A stretch of DNA of 64,000 nucleotides from positions 1 to 64,000 of the forward strand of contig NZ_CP022529.1 of NCBI RefSeq assembly GCF_002237595.1, read 5' to 3'. The notes beneath the pieces were generated by a model, which was not told where the DNA came from, did not search any database, and was given only the letters and a program-made list of their open reading frames with translations. The position numbers were made by a program, and so were the translations under genes. This DNA is from Labrenzia sp. VG12 (GTDB lineage Bacteria > Pseudomonadota > Alphaproteobacteria > Rhizobiales > Stappiaceae). Positions 63,325 to 64,000 of this stretch are shown one piece after another. How positions within the stretch are numbered: the stretch's first letter is position 1; every line of letters starts with the position of its first letter.

Positions 63325-63356
63325 ACGGCGCACCGAGTATTCGGTGCGCCGTTTTA
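63325..63356 (+). terminator. Rho-independent terminator of katG
   Basis: ACGGCGCACCGA-GTAT-TCGGTGCGCCGT, a perfect 12-bp stem, followed by TTTAT; 28 nt past the katG stop. Confidence 0.92.
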
Positions 63357-63369
63357 TGTTTTCGTCTTC

Positions 63370-63475
63370 GTCATTGCATGGCTTGACCCCGCAAGCCCTG
63401 CAATGACCTTTCGCGGATGTTTCAGCCTGAGGTCTGGGCGATGTCATGGATCTCATCGTCAAGCCACGGGATGAC
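63370..63475. repeat. Intergenic palindrome pair of the GTCATTGCA type
   Basis: GTCATTGCA (63370) and TGCAATGAC (63399-63407) are complementary ends of one hairpin; a second GTCAT/ATGAC pair spans 63443-63475 with CGTCAAGCCACGGG inside. Resembles 28640-28750. The rest of the interval to 63715 shows no gene. Confidence 0.65.
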
Positions 63476-63715
63476 GAACGGCTGTCTCTTGGGCGGTCGA
63501 GCACATGGCAAGTTACAGCGACGCAATTTCGCACTGCGTCATATTGCAAAATCATCCGCAAGAACCCCTATTTGCCTTGAAAAGTCATTGTTCCGTCACA
63601 AGGTTCATGCTGCACTGCGAAGCAGGTTCAAGTTGTACTTGAGGCCGCGCTACGTGGTGGCCGGACGGAAATGCTGCGGCAACGGCCGGTCCTGAATGTC
63701 AGGAGCTGTGTTCAT

Positions 63716-64000
63716 ATGTTTGATTTGACGGGACATAAGGCCCTTGTTGTCGGCGTCGCGAATGACCAGTCCATCGCCTACGGCTGCGCCAGGGCGTTCC
63801 GCGCGCAAGGGGCCGATCTCGCAATCACTTATCTGAACGAGCGGGCCGAATCCTTTGTCCGCCCGCTGGCCGAACAGCTGGATGCTGAAATCATTGCGCC
63901 CCTGGATGTGCGCGACGACAGCCAGATGGATGCCTTGTTCGCAGAGATTGCAGGCAAGTGGGGCCGGCTCGATACATTGTTGCACTCCATAGCCTTTTCC
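63716..64000 (+). CDS. fabI: Enoyl-[acyl-carrier-protein] reductase FabI, N-terminal part
   Basis: ATG at 63716 with AGGAG about 11 nt upstream; 95 codons are visible and the gene runs off the window. NAD-binding glycine/serine stretch GVANDQSIAYGCARAF and LHSIAFS are the hallmark FabI segments (GVANxxSIAxG and LxHSIAFA). Catalyses the last step of fatty-acid elongation using NADH. The catalytic Tyr/Lys lie beyond the window end. Confidence 0.9.
   Translation, partial: MFDLTGHKALVVGVANDQSIAYGCARAFRAQGADLAITYLNERAESFVRPLAEQLDAEIIAPLDVRDDSQMDALFAEIAGKWGRLDTLLHSIAFS

Noticed and set aside
61081..63561. 826-codon minus-strand frame opposite katG
   Set aside because: Full-length KatG with all active-site residues is on the plus strand; the antisense frame is a by-product of GC-rich codon usage.
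63417..63695. 92-codon plus-strand frame between katG and fabI
   Set aside because: It runs through the palindromic repeat, is basic and low-complexity, and has no start signal.

Overview
The window looks like a GC-rich alphaproteobacterial chromosome, most likely a marine Hyphomicrobiales/Stappiaceae-type organism (Roseibium/Labrenzia-like). This is inferred from the overall gene style, a DUF2585 (UPF0314) protein, the MinCDE set, OxyR/KatG, several solute-transport operons and the 'GTCATCCCCGCGAA' intergenic palindromes. No rRNA or tRNA gene was seen.

Layout. (1) 1-9502, minus strand: a giant repetitive adhesin-like gene built of ~1,590-bp (530-aa) tandem units, each a LamG-like jelly-roll, an RTX calcium-binding block and a ~200-aa C-terminal module. 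The first 2.6 units are open. The rest is broken by indels that become dense in the first ~1.1 kb, which suggests consensus errors at a contig edge or decay. (2) 10140-17757: a sugar ABC-importer operon (ATPase, permease, binding protein, frameshifted isomerase), a separate Gfo/Idh/MocA dehydrogenase, a LacI-type regulator and LacI-type operators. (3) 17800-26678: a TRAP transporter plus acid-sugar (tetronate) catabolic operon with OtnK-like kinase, OtnC-like decarboxylase, an isopropylmalate-dehydrogenase-family enzyme, a metallo-beta-lactamase-fold hydrolase and a small monooxygenase-fold protein. Divergent from it are a second Gfo/Idh/MocA enzyme and a GntR/FCD regulator. (4) 26971-29943: a di-heme oxidoreductase, a cluster of palindromic repeats and a DUF2585 membrane protein. 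(5) 30001-36974: a hypothetical protein, prfC, an acetyltransferase, an HD phosphohydrolase, an MHS-type transporter and a CHASE4-GGDEF cyclase. (6) 37028-39087: minE-minD-minC. (7) 39327-48449: a small hypothetical, an EamA permease, a three-gene YbhG/F/S-like exporter, an orphan ParA, a secreted alpha/beta hydrolase, a small membrane protein and a beta-lactamase-fold serine hydrolase. (8) 48495-52352: a LysR regulator divergent from a 48-aa small ORF, two methyltransferases and an MFS transporter. (9) 52359-59745: a tightly overlapping five-gene operon SWIM - DUF5691 - AAA ATPase - DUF5682 - VWA, the strongest candidate here for a poorly described multi-protein machine. (10) 59933-64000: oxyR divergent from katG with a clear inverted repeat between them, then the start of fabI running off the window.

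How the parts work together. Regions 2 and 3 are self-contained uptake-catabolism-regulator modules. Region 9 has the logic of a MoxR/VWA machine (ATPase plus metal-ion-dependent adhesion subunit) with three extra proteins. Region 10 is a peroxide-response pair. Indels relative to family or repeat expectation (the isomerase at ~12769 and the LamG/RTX locus) raise the possibility of residual sequencing errors.
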